Assembly: GCA_003151495.1 (NCBI GenBank)
Contig: PLXR01000049.1
Span: 1 to 32,138, forward strand
Length of the DNA stretch: 32,138 nt
Source of the DNA: Opitutaceae bacterium
GTDB lineage: Bacteria > Verrucomicrobiota > Verrucomicrobiia > Opitutales > Opitutaceae
Direction of reading: 5' to 3'
Part shown: positions 23,337 through 31,998 of the stretch, one piece after another
Position numbering within the stretch: position 1 is the first letter of the stretch
Layout: each line of letters begins with the position of its first letter
The notes under the pieces: generated by a model
What the model was told of the DNA's origin: nothing
Database searches by the model: none
Seen by the model: the letters and a program-made list of their open reading frames with translations, nothing else
Translations under genes and position numbers: made by a program

Positions 23337-26300
23337 CTAGTTTTCCGGTATGGCATCAGCAGGAGCGGTCAGCGTTATTGTCGGTGGTGTGGTGTTCCCC
23401 GCCACAGGAGCGAGCGGCTCCTGCTCCAGAGGATCGGAAGGAGTCCCGAATGGAGCCCCAATGCTCACTTGAAGCGGACTGCTATTCCCCGATGTGCCCG
23501 AGAAGCTCGAGACACTCACCTCATAGGTGTAGGTCTGCCCCGCGACCAGGCCGGTGTCGGTGAAATTGGCCTCGTTTGTCACCTGCCCCACCTGGACAAA
23601 ATTTCCCGAGGATCCCGTTTCTCGATAAATTGTCGCAGATGTAAATACTCCGGGCAGCGGGTCGCTCCAGGTCAGCGTGACCCCGCCCGGAACAGAATTG
23701 ACAGCATTGAGATTTTTCGGAACCGGCGGGACTGGAATGCCGGAGGGCACATATCGCGTCCCCAGGTAGTTCACTATTGCCTGCCGCTCCGCATCCGTGA
23801 GAACCCGATTGTAGACAAGGATCTCGGCGAAATCCCCGGAAAATAGACTTCCCACCCCCAACACCGGATTCTGGTTATAACTTCCTATCACCGGGAATGC
23901 GGAAAACGATGTGACCAACCCAGACCGGGTCCATGTCTGTATCCCGTTGTAGCGGTATGTCGAAACCCCTCCTCCCATCGATGTGTTGTAGATGAAATAC
24001 TGCGTCACCGCAGACGGGTCGCCAATGGAGGCGGTATCGTTCGTCCCAAAGTCATCGTAGTGGAATTGACCGATGAACGAGGAGCCATAGCCGCTCGTCC
24101 CGAATGTCCAAAGAGTGTTGAACAGATCAGCCGGTTGGCTTGCCAGTTTCGCCACGGCAATGATTTCACCACCTTGTGCATTCTGCATGATGTTTGGAAG
24201 ATCGAGGTATTGGGATCCGTTGAACCTGACAACGGGCAGTCCGTTGATCTGGCCCGCCACAACCTGTGGCTGGGCGCCTGCGCTGGCCTGGGCGGCGTTG
24301 TTTCCATTGCCGCTAAGGTCAGTCCATGAGGCGAGGGAGCCGCTGGCTGGCACTCCGGCGTCGGCCCTGAGCCAAAGTTGCAGTCCGGCAATGTTGACCG
24401 GGGGCGCCGTTGTTGGCGTGGTTATTGTGACCGCGTTGCTGGCGCCCGAACTTCCCGCGATTCCAGTCAGGACCACCTGATAGGTGTAGGTCAGGCCTCC
24501 TGTTACCCCGGAGTCGGTAAAGCCGCTCCCATCGATGACTTGACCGATTTGCGTAAAGCCACCCGACGTTCCTGATTCACGCTGGATTGAAGCGACCGTG
24601 TGCAATGAGGCCGGCACGCCGCTCCATGAAAGAATAACGCTCGTCGGGACCACGCTGCTTCCAAGCAAAACCGGAGGAGGAGGAATGACGATCGCGGTAG
24701 GCGCGTACTTGGAATTGAGGTACTGGTTGACCGCGAGACGCTCCTGATCTGTCAGCGTCCTGTTATAGACAATGACTTCGGCTATGTCGCCGACAAGGCT
24801 GCCGTTGCCGTAGCCGCCTATGTCGGGCGCGATCTGGAATCCAATGGTCCCTGAATCAAGGTTGGTCCGGGTCCATTCGGCGTATCCGTTGTAACGGAAC
24901 ACCGAAGTCCCGTTACCGACCGCGGAATCAAACGCCGTGTCGTAGATGAAGTGCTGAGATGTCTCGGAGGCGGGCTCAAAGACGTTTTGGGTGTCACCCG
25001 TTCCGAAATCATCAAGATGGGCGGTGTTGTTGTAATAGCTGCTTCCCGTGCCCGTTCCGAAATTGAACAGCATGCTATAGTAGGGATTCGTCCCGAGCTT
25101 GGCCACCGCGATGATCTCCCCGGCCTGGGCGCTCCCCATCATATTTCCCGGGAGGTTGAGAAGGTTTGTCCCATTGAAGCTCACGGTCGGCTGGCCATTG
25201 ACCTGGTTAAGAACTACCTGGGGTTGGAGGGCGGGAGTAGGCTGGACCGCATTGTTGTTGTGCCCGCTTTGGTCCATCCATGACGACAGCGCCCCGGCCC
25301 CCTGCGTGCCTGCGTCAGCCTTAAGCCAAAGCATGAGTCCATTGGGCGGCAACGGCCCCGCCGTCAGCGGCGTCGTGACGGTGACTGAGTTGCTCGGTCC
25401 AGACGACCCGGCCAGGTTGAAGAGACTCACCTGGTAGGTGTAGGTCTGGCCGGGGACTGCAGTCCCGTCCGTAAAGGTGGCTACATCGCTTGCCTCGGCG
25501 ATCTCGGAAAACCCACCCGATGTCCCGTTCTCACGCTGGATTGAGGCGGTGACGTGCACGCCAGCCGGCATTCCTCCCCAGGTGAGGACGACACTGGTCG
25601 GGCTTGTGGCCAATCCTGCGAGACCAGAGAGCGCGGGCGGCACACTCACCCCCGGGGGATTGTATTTCGAGAAGAGGAAGCTGTTGACCGTCGCGCGCTC
25701 TTGGCCGGTGAGGACGCGATTGTAGATTATCATCTCCGCAATCGCCCCGTTCATCGCTCCGATCGACGGAAGGGTTCCGAATGAGACGCTTTCCCCGGTA
25801 TGCTCGGCTATCTGTACGCCGTTGAAACGCTCGATCCAGTCGTTTGCCTGAACCGACACGTTGTAGACGTGGTACTCCGACGTCTCTGAGGCGGGCTGCG
25901 CCGGGTAGAAAGACCCGTCGGATGTACCGAAATCATCGTAATGCGAACTGTTAAAGTATCCCGATCCAAGGCCGTTTCCAAACTGCCACATCGTGTTGTA
26001 CAAGTTCACCGTAGGGTTGACCCGGACCACCGCGAGGATCTCGGCCGATGAATCCCCCACGAGAAACGAAGGAACCCACATGAATTCGCCGCCCCCGTTG
26101 AAGGCGACCGCCGGCTCCCCGTTTATCGCACCCTGGGTGAGGTAGGGCTCAAGGTTCAGCTGAAACTGGGTCGCGTTGTTGTTCAGGCCGCTCTGGTCGA
26201 ACCAGCTGCTCACGTCGCCGTTAGAGTCGGTGACAACGGCCGCGTCCGCGCGGAGGTGCATCTGGAGCCCGGACTGCACGGGCACAGGCGTCACCTTCGT

Positions 26301-29159
26301 GTTTATGAACGGGTTGGTCCCATTGATGTAGTCCTGAACAATGGGAATACCGTCTCCGGAGAGGTTGAGGTTCCGGTCGTTCACCGCCAGGTTCAGCCCA
26401 TAGAGGCTCTCCCAGGCGTCATCGATGCCGTCATTGTTTGCGTCGGAGAATGGCAGCGGGTTGTCGGCTCCAATGTATATACCGTCGATGAACGATGACG
26501 ACGAGGCGTCCCCCTCGACCAGAAGCGCCGAGAAATACGAGCTCGTCGAGCTGACAAACGGGACGTCCGCAGCGACCATGGCTCCGTTTGTGTAGAGGTC
26601 CCATGCGCGCCGCGTGAAATCGAGCCGGGCGGTGAGGCGAACCCACGACTGCGTCTGATTGCCCGAGTTCAGCGTAGCCGTATAATTCGTGGGCGCCCAG
26701 GTTCCGCCGCCATTCCCGTCCCCTCGGAAGACTTGAAGCACGCCGGCGCCGTTCGACCGCTGGAATCCGAATTGGGCCCCTTCCGCGGTGAAGATGGTCG
26801 ACGAGGCGACCGCGGTCTCGGCGACCGGCTTCGCGTAGAAATCACAGAACACAACGGTCTCGCCGGAGCCCGGGGCAAAGACGGTCGATGCCACGGCCAC
26901 CGGTGTGCCGGCAGGGAGCTCTACGGACTGCGAGCCGGAATAGAAATCGTTCGTCGAGACATTCGCAATGCCCTGGGGATTGTACCACCCGGCCTGGCCG
27001 TCAAGCGGGCCGACCGTGAATCCATCCCCCAATTCAAAATCCGTGATGTAAGGCAGGCTGTAGGCGACCGTGACCGTCACCGGTGTCGAGTTGACGCTCG
27101 ACCCCGTTTGGTCGTATGCGGCCGCAAAGTAGGTGTATTTCCCAACAGGCAGCGGATTTGGCTCGGAAAACGTCCACGTCGAACCCGAGGACGGGCTGGT
27201 CAACGTGGCGACAAGGCTCGACCCGCGGTAGATGACCACCTTCGTAACCGAGGTGGATCCGGCAGTTGTCGTGAAAGACAACGACACGTTTGCGGTCGAG
27301 CCGAATACAAGGCCACCCGAAGGCGGCGACAGTGTTATGGTGGGTGGCTGTTTCACCACCACCTGTACGCCAACCGAGGCCGAGGTTGATGCGACGCCAA
27401 AGCTGTCGTATGCCTTCGCCGTGAGCGAATAGGTGCCGACGGGAACCGCCGTCAAGGTCAACTCATAGGGGAAGATGGTCGTTGATCCCAGCAGCGTCGT
27501 CACATTGGAATAGAATTCCACCTTTGTAACCTTGCCTACGTATCCCACGGTCGCGGCCAGATCTATGGTCGCAGGCGCATTGAAGACCGAGCCATCGGGC
27601 GGATTCGTGAGAACGACATTCGGAGGAGTATCCGCCCGGAATCCAACCGAGGAGGATGTGATCGAGGCGCCGAGCGTGTCCGTCTCGATTGCCGACAGGT
27701 AGTAAAAACCCTCAGGCGCTCCGTTCCATGTGAACTGATAGGGCGACGCCAGGGCGGTTCCGAGAAGCGTGTTGCCCGCATAAAAGCTGACCGAGGACAC
27801 TCCGGCAGGCGCAACCGGGGTGGCGGTCAGGGTGACCGTCGCCGGGGGCGTCAAAATCTTTGTTCCGGCCGATGAAGTCAGCTTGACGGACGAGGTGGTT
27901 GCCGAGGTTACGGTGATCGAGACCGGCGCAGAGCCAGGGGACACCGCGCCCAGGGTGTCCTTGGCCGTCGCCGTGATTGAGTAGTTCCCTGGCCCAGGCT
28001 TGGACCACGCGTACTGGTACGGGGGCGTTGTGACGGTCGCCAGCTTGTTGCCATTCTGGGAATAGGTGACACTTGCGATTCCAATCGGCGGCGCCTCGGT
28101 TGTCGTCGCCGAAGCCGTCAGGCCTATCGTCGACTGCGGGGCGTAGGTCGCACCGGAGAGCGGGGTGAGCACCGTTACAGAGGGGGCTTGGTCGGCACTC
28201 ACCGTCACCCCGACTGTCGCCGCCGGCCCCGGAACCAGAAGGTTGTCAGTCGCTACGGCGCTTATCGCATAGCTGCCCGGCTGCACCTTCGTCCAAGTAT
28301 ATTTGTACGGGGGATGCGTCTCAGTCGCGAGGGGACTGCCGTTCACGGTGTAGACGACCTTCACTATGGTTTCGTTGGCTGCAGGTGTCGCGATTGCCGA
28401 CAGCACAATTGTTGCCGGGCCGACCGCGGTTGATCCATCCGTCGGCGTTAGGAAGGTGACCGTCGGGGGCTGGTCGGGCAGGACCGTCAGGCCAACGGGA
28501 GCTGAGGGGGTCGTCTTCCCCACGCTGTCGGTCGCCACGGCAAAGACCGAATAGGTGTTCGGTTGAACCTTCGTCCAATTGAAGTTGTACGGAGGGGTTT
28601 TGACCGTCCCTATCTTCGTGTTTTCATGCCAGAATGCCACGCTTGCAATCGTGACCCCGGGAAGGATCGCATTGGCCGTCGCGCTCAGTGGAACCGTCGT
28701 CGGGCCGACGACACTCGTCCCGTCGGCGGGGAGGGTCATCGCGACAGTCGGAGCCTGGTCGGGGACGATCGTTATCGAGACCGCAGGCGACGCGGCCCCG
28801 GTGTGCCCCAGGCTATCCGTCGCCGTTGCGGTTACAGAATAGGTGCCCACAGGCGCATTCGTCCAATTGAATGAAAAGGGCGGAGCGGTTGCCGTCCCTA
28901 TCTTCTTCACGCCCTGGTAGAACGTGACGCTTGCCACCGTTACATTGGGAGAGCTCGCACTCACCTCCAAGGGTATCTTCGTGGGTCCGGCAATCGAGGC
29001 CCCGTTGGCAGGGGAGGTTATCGTCACCACGGGAGTCTGCCCAAGGGTCCGCAAGGCCATGCCCGACAAGAGGATTCCAAGAAATAGGCGCGCGGCGGGA
29101 TGCGACACGCGCAGGAGTCGAACGCAGCTGGTGGCCCAGTCGATGCCTAATGCCGTCAT
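23337..29159 (-). CDS. Giant secreted protein: seven Ig-like domains, lectin-like domain, three LamG-like/FN3 modules
   Basis: This 1940-residue protein starts at ATG 29159, five bases after a good ribosome-binding site AGGTG (29169-29165). The signal peptide is near 'ARLFLGILLSGMALRTLGQ'. Seven ~90-residue bacterial Ig-like repeats ('PPTVT..TP..G......I.L.A.A') fill residues ~45-690. A beta-sandwich region ('ITDFELGDGF') follows, then a Ca-binding-like 'DANNDGIDDAWE' (~900). The rest is three repeats of a LamG-like unit ('W.D.SG.NN.A', 'HYDDFGT', 'EI.VYNR.LT..ER') each followed by an FN3 domain ('PTSVVLTW', 'GQTYTYQVSLFN'). There is no catalytic motif, so the likely role is adhesion or glycan binding. 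It ends abruptly in 'PPTITLTAPADAIPEN', the beginning of another Ig repeat. RHS follows after 34 bp, so the two are probably one operon. Confidence 0.85.
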   Translation of the reverse strand: MTALGIDWATSCVRLLRVSHPAARLFLGILLSGMALRTLGQTPVVTITSPANGASIAGPTKIPLEVSASSPNVTVASVTFYQGVKKIGTATAPPFSFNWTNAPVGTYSVTATATDSLGHTGAASPAVSITIVPDQAPTVAMTLPADGTSVVGPTTVPLSATANAILPGVTIASVAFWHENTKIGTVKTPPYNFNWTKVQPNTYSVFAVATDSVGKTTPSAPVGLTVLPDQPPTVTFLTPTDGSTAVGPATIVLSAIATPAANETIVKVVYTVNGSPLATETHPPYKYTWTKVQPGSYAISAVATDNLLVPGPAATVGVTVSADQAPSVTVLTPLSGATYAPQSTIGLTASATTTEAPPIGIASVTYSQNGNKLATVTTPPYQYAWSKPGPGNYSITATAKDTLGAVSPGSAPVSITVTSATTSSVKLTSSAGTKILTPPATVTLTATPVAPAGVSSVSFYAGNTLLGTALASPYQFTWNGAPEGFYYLSAIETDTLGASITSSSVGFRADTPPNVVLTNPPDGSVFNAPATIDLAATVGYVGKVTKVEFYSNVTTLLGSTTIFPYELTLTAVPVGTYSLTAKAYDSFGVASTSASVGVQVVVKQPPTITLSPPSGGLVFGSTANVSLSFTTTAGSTSVTKVVIYRGSSLVATLTSPSSGSTWTFSEPNPLPVGKYTYFAAAYDQTGSSVNSTPVTVTVAYSLPYITDFELGDGFTVGPLDGQAGWYNPQGIANVSTNDFYSGSQSVELPAGTPVAVASTVFAPGSGETVVFCDFYAKPVAETAVASSTIFTAEGAQFGFQRSNGAGVLQVFRGDGNGGGTWAPTNYTATLNSGNQTQSWVRLTARLDFTRRAWDLYTNGAMVAADVPFVSSTSSYFSALLVEGDASSSSFIDGIYIGADNPLPFSDANNDGIDDAWESLYGLNLAVNDRNLNLSGDGIPIVQDYINGTNPFINTKVTPVPVQSGLQMHLRADAAVVTDSNGDVSSWFDQSGLNNNATQFQLNLEPYLTQGAINGEPAVAFNGGGEFMWVPSFLVGDSSAEILAVVRVNPTVNLYNTMWQFGNGLGSGYFNSSHYDDFGTSDGSFYPAQPASETSEYHVYNVSVQANDWIERFNGVQIAEHTGESVSFGTLPSIGAMNGAIAEMIIYNRVLTGQERATVNSFLFSKYNPPGVSVPPALSGLAGLATSPTSVVLTWGGMPAGVHVTASIQRENGTSGGFSEIAEASDVATFTDGTAVPGQTYTYQVSLFNLAGSSGPSNSVTVTTPLTAGPLPPNGLMLWLKADAGTQGAGALSSWMDQSGHNNNAVQPTPALQPQVVLNQVNGQPTVSFNGTNLLNLPGNMMGSAQAGEIIAVAKLGTNPYYSMLFNFGTGTGSSYYNNTAHLDDFGTGDTQNVFEPASETSQHFIYDTAFDSAVGNGTSVFRYNGYAEWTRTNLDSGTIGFQIAPDIGGYGNGSLVGDIAEVIVYNRTLTDQERLAVNQYLNSKYAPTAIVIPPPPVLLGSSVVPTSVILSWSGVPASLHTVASIQRESGTSGGFTQIGQVIDGSGFTDSGVTGGLTYTYQVVLTGIAGSSGASNAVTITTPTTAPPVNIAGLQLWLRADAGVPASGSLASWTDLSGNGNNAAQASAGAQPQVVAGQINGLPVVRFNGSQYLDLPNIMQNAQGGEIIAVAKLASQPADLFNTLWTFGTSGYGSSFIGQFHYDDFGTNDTASIGDPSAVTQYFIYNTSMGGGVSTYRYNGIQTWTRSGLVTSFSAFPVIGSYNQNPVLGVGSLFSGDFAEILVYNRVLTDAERQAIVNYLGTRYVPSGIPVPPVPKNLNAVNSVPGGVTLTWSDPLPGVFTSATIYRETGSSGNFVQVGQVTNEANFTDTGLVAGQTYTYEVSVSSFSGTSGNSSPLQVSIGAPFGTPSDPLEQEPLAPVAGNTTPPTITLTAPADAIPEN

Positions 29160-29341
29160 AAGTGCACCTAATTTTACGTAAATCCGTGTATTCGCATGGC
29201 CGGCGCTCGTGCCGCTGCGCGGCCAAGACCGTCTCACCAGTATCTAGACCCTACACACGCCATAAGAGGCGGATCAGCCGCGAGGGCCGGGCAGTGCCTG
29301 GCGCTTCAAATAGCCCGAGTCGGCAGAATCACGTCACCCGC
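29160..29341. other. 182-bp spacer at the upstream edge of the RHS/Ig operon
   Basis: This spacer should hold the promoter of the 1940-aa protein gene. TAAAAT (minus strand, 29176-29171) is a good -10 hexamer but has no convincing -35 and would give a very short leader, so it is doubtful. A small GC hairpin (GCCGC-GCA-GCGGC on the minus strand, about 29215-29227) lies further upstream. No gene is seen. Confidence 0.35.
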
Positions 29342-30445
29342 CTACGGGACCACCTTGTCCAACCGGGTTGCGTAGGTCCTCTTCCGGTTCCTTGCCGCTA
29401 TCTCAATCGTGTAGGACCTCCCGTCAGGCGCCACCGACATCCTTATCAGGTTCGCCGGGCATTTCCCGGAATCCGACCCCATGTTGGCGATGTACTCGTC
29501 CGCGGTGTTGTTCGGCTCCTCGCCCGGCCGGACGTTCCGGTGGACCTGGTAGATCGCCTGGATGCCCGGGGACGACCTGAGCCCCTGCACCGTGACGGGA
29601 GCCGTCCCCTTGGTCGGCCCGTTGTTCATCACGGCGACGGTCGGCGCCAGGCTGTGGATCAGGACCGGGTTGTTGCTGAAGCCCAGGCCATGGTGGTCGA
29701 CCTGGTAGACGTCGACCTGGCCGACGAGGTTCACCGGTGTCACGAGCCTTCCCTCCATGTTCCAGGTCAGGTCGCCGCCGTCGAACATCCGGAAGGGCCC
29801 GAACTCGATCACCCAGACATTGCTGTTGGCGTTGTCCGTCGTGTCCACCTCGTGCGGGATGTTCTCGGACTCGAGCGGGTTCCGCGGCGCGCCCGCGGGC
29901 GCGTCGACAAAACGCTGCCGTGCGCCGAGGCAGCGCATCGAGAGCCTGGGGGAATCGGGGCGCTGCGAGAGGGGGACCAGGTCCCCCGCCCCGACCAGGT
30001 GGTGCGGGAGGGTCAGTTTCCGGTACGGCTGGCTCACGGAGCGCCAGAACCCGGTGTCCGGGTTGTGGTCGGGATCGGCGTCGGGGATCCCATTGTCCCA
30101 GAGGTGCGCGATTGGGATGCCGGCGGCGACGACCGGGACTCCCCCGAAGTGGTCGGTGTGGAAGTGGGTGACGATCGCGTAGTCGATCCCCTTGAGGCCG
30201 GCGACCTCCCTCGCGGCCGTGACGACGCGGCCGGCGGTTCCCGGGGTTCCCGCGTCGATCAGCACGGATTCGCCAGCGGGAGTCACCACGAGCGTCGAGC
30301 CCCCGCCCTCCGAGTCCACCCAGTAGACGTCGAGGGTCCCGGTGGCCTGGTCAGCGGAGAGGCGCGTTGCGAGTGCCAGCGCGGAGAGGAAAATCGCCGC
30401 TCGGAAGCGGGACAGGGAAGCCTTCATGGGGTTGGGAGGGTTCAT
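29342..30445 (-). CDS. Exported MBL-fold metallo-hydrolase (ComEC C-terminal/beta-lactamase-like)
   Basis: This ~367-residue metallo-beta-lactamase-fold protein has the signature 'IVTHFHTDHFGG' (HxHxDH) for the dinuclear metal site. A further ligand Asp is in 'MFDGGDLTWN', and the closing His is in 'VYQVDHHGLG'. 'DVYWVDSEGGGSTLVVTPAG' near the N-terminus resembles the MBL domain of ComEC-type proteins. Residues after the start, 'FRAAIFLSALALATRLSADQ', look like a signal peptide, so the enzyme likely acts in the periplasm. The substrate is unknown. ATG at 30445 follows a short AGGA; ATG at 30427 is an equally plausible start. The gene lies 14 bp downstream of the HDAC-family gene, so the two are probably co-transcribed. 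The reading frame extending to 30565 is not thought to be used. Confidence 0.85.
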   Translation of the reverse strand: MNPPNPMKASLSRFRAAIFLSALALATRLSADQATGTLDVYWVDSEGGGSTLVVTPAGESVLIDAGTPGTAGRVVTAAREVAGLKGIDYAIVTHFHTDHFGGVPVVAAGIPIAHLWDNGIPDADPDHNPDTGFWRSVSQPYRKLTLPHHLVGAGDLVPLSQRPDSPRLSMRCLGARQRFVDAPAGAPRNPLESENIPHEVDTTDNANSNVWVIEFGPFRMFDGGDLTWNMEGRLVTPVNLVGQVDVYQVDHHGLGFSNNPVLIHSLAPTVAVMNNGPTKGTAPVTVQGLRSSPGIQAIYQVHRNVRPGEEPNNTADEYIANMGSDSGKCPANLIRMSVAPDGRSYTIEIAARNRKRTYATRLDKVVP

Positions 30446-30459
30446 ATTCCTGTCACGAG

Positions 30460-31329
30460 TCAGGCGGACCATGCCTTGAGGAACTCCCCGACGAGCTCGG
30501 GGAGGTCGGCGCTGTACCCGCCCTCGAGGACGGCCGCAGCGGGGATCCCGGTGTGCTGCAGCCATGTCCCGAGGGAAGCGAAGTCCTCCACCTCGAGCGA
30601 CATGTCGGTGATCGGGTCCCCGACGTAGGCGTCAAAGCCGGCCGAGACCAGCACGAGCTCCGGCCTGAAGCCGATGATCGCGTCGAGGGAGGCCCTGAGC
30701 GCGTCCATGTGGGCCTCGCGGGGCCCGTCGGGGGCCACCGTCCAGTTCCGGATGTTCCCCAGGTCGGTGAGGCCCGTTCCCGGGTAGCCGGGGGACTGGT
30801 GCACCGAGCACATGAGGAAGCCCTCCTTCCCCACGAGGATCGACTCGGTCCCGTTCCCGTGGTGCGCGTCGAAGTCCCAGACCGCGATGCGGTTGATGCC
30901 GAAGTCCCTCCGTGCGGCGAGCGCCGCGACCGCGACCTGGTTCAGGTAGCAGAAGCCCATCGCCTGCCCCGCGGTCGCGTGGTGCCCCGGGGGGCGCATG
31001 AGCGAGAACGCAGGGCGGCCGGTGTCGTGCGCGTGCCGCGCGGCGAGGAGGGCCGCGGCCACGGAGCGGCGGGCGTGGATCCCTATGCCCCTGACGTACC
31101 TCGTGTCCGCGTCGAAGTCACGGGGCTCCTCCAGGCGCGCCAGGTGCGCCTGCGTGTGGGCCAGCAGCAGCGTCGAATCGGGAACGTCGCCGAGCTCGGA
31201 CCTCCATGTCCAGCCCGGGTAGGTGTCCTGCAGGTAGGCGGCGGTGCGGGTCACGCGCTCGGGCCTCTCGGGATGGCCGAGCACGTTGTACCCGGCGCAC
31301 CGCGGGTCGTGGAGGACAAGCATGGGCAT
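30460..31329 (-). CDS. Histone deacetylase-family amidohydrolase (AcuC/acetylpolyamine type)
   Basis: This 289-residue zinc-dependent deacetylase keeps all hallmark residues. His116-His117 in 'RPPGHHA' are the proton-relay pair. Asp154 and His156 in 'DFDAHHGNGT' and Asp233 in 'SAGFDAY' are zinc ligands. Tyr272 in 'LEGGY' stabilises the transition state. 'HPERPERV' near the N-terminus is also conserved. Bacterial members remove acetyl groups from proteins, polyamines or other small amides. The specific substrate is unknown. It is part of a close-packed minus-strand group (30 bp after the RidA-like gene, 14 bp before the MBL gene). ATG at 31323, two codons in, is an alternative start. Confidence 0.9.
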   Translation of the reverse strand: MPMLVLHDPRCAGYNVLGHPERPERVTRTAAYLQDTYPGWTWRSELGDVPDSTLLLAHTQAHLARLEEPRDFDADTRYVRGIGIHARRSVAAALLAARHAHDTGRPAFSLMRPPGHHATAGQAMGFCYLNQVAVAALAARRDFGINRIAVWDFDAHHGNGTESILVGKEGFLMCSVHQSPGYPGTGLTDLGNIRNWTVAPDGPREAHMDALRASLDAIIGFRPELVLVSAGFDAYVGDPITDMSLEVEDFASLGTWLQHTGIPAAAVLEGGYSADLPELVGEFLKAWSA

Positions 31330-31359
31330 CGGTCGTTTGGGGCCGGTCTGGCTTTCCCG

Positions 31360-31785
31360 TCAGGTCTTGGGAAACACGGCGACAAGCTCGACCTCGAGCA
31401 CGTGGGCCGGATCGTAGAGGCGCGAGACCTGGACCCACGTGGCCGCCGGCAGCTCGCCCGCGTAGTATTCCTTCCGGATGGCCTTGTACTTTATGAACTC
31501 GTCGAGGCTCGTGGTATAGACGTTCTCCTTCACGACATGGCGGAAATCCAGGCCATGGGCGGCCAGGGTGGCCTTCAGCTCGCCGTAGGCCTGCCGGATG
31601 GCGGTGGCCATGTCCCCCGCCCCAACCGACCCGGAGATGTAGAGCGTGTCCCCCACCCGCACCGCCTGGCTGTAGCCTATGTCCCGCTCAACCTGCTCGT
31701 TCAGGTGGAACTCCGATTTGGCCAGCGGCGCGGCGGCAAACGAGGGCAGCGCGAGCAGCAGCAGACATGGGGTTAGTTTCAGCAT
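31360..31785 (-). CDS. RidA-family protein with a signal peptide (enamine/imine deaminase-like)
   Basis: This 141-residue protein begins 'MLKLTPCLLLLALPSFAAA', a clear signal peptide, followed by a complete RidA/YjgF fold. 'YSQAVRVGDTLYISGSVG' and 'VSRLYDPAHVLEVELVAVF' are typical, and the Arg in 'VSRLYD' matches the conserved substrate-carboxylate-binding Arg of RidA. Family members form trimers that hydrolyse reactive enamine/imine intermediates. The start at 31785 is supported by GGAG five to six bases upstream. Export is unusual because canonical RidA is cytosolic, so the exported form may have another role. It lies 23 bp after the FeoB-associated peptide gene. Confidence 0.85.
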   Translation of the reverse strand: MLKLTPCLLLLALPSFAAAPLAKSEFHLNEQVERDIGYSQAVRVGDTLYISGSVGAGDMATAIRQAYGELKATLAAHGLDFRHVVKENVYTTSLDEFIKYKAIRKEYYAGELPAATWVQVSRLYDPAHVLEVELVAVFPKT

Positions 31786-31808
31786 AAGGTCTCCCGCGGA
31801 ACGGCGGC

Positions 31809-31991
31809 TCATCCGCGCATCCCTGCGGTGCCGTCCTTGGCGCGCACCTTTTCCTTGAGGTCGCTGGACGGGCACCCGCAGTCGCCGCCGCACCCGGGCT
31901 TCCGGCGCCTCGCGAACGCCCTCATGACAAGCCACACCGCCGCCGTGGCGACGACGAGGAGCGCTGCGAGAGTCTGGTATTCCGGGGCCAT
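31809..31991 (-). CDS. FeoB-associated Cys-rich membrane protein
   Basis: This 60-residue protein has one N-terminal transmembrane helix ('LAALLVVATAAVWLVMRAF'), then a basic stretch (ARRRK) and a cysteine cluster 'GCGGDCGCPSSDLKEK'. That pattern is typical of the small FeoB-associated family (single helix plus CxxxC.C), thought to help ferrous iron transport, in a role comparable to FeoC. It starts 7 bp after the feoB stop, which supports the assignment. The three or four cysteines could bind iron or sense redox state. Confidence 0.85.
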   Translation of the reverse strand: MAPEYQTLAALLVVATAAVWLVMRAFARRRKPGCGGDCGCPSSDLKEKVRAKDGTAGMRG

Positions 31992-31998
31992 GACGGTG

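Noticed and set aside
29162..30628. 488-codon open frame on the plus strand
   Set aside because: It is antisense to the MBL-fold gene, which has all its metal motifs. The shadow product is low-complexity Arg/Val/Gly/Asp with no recognisable fold.
30367..31776. 469-codon open frame on the plus strand
   Set aside because: It is antisense to the HDAC-family and RidA-like genes, both of which have intact catalytic motifs.
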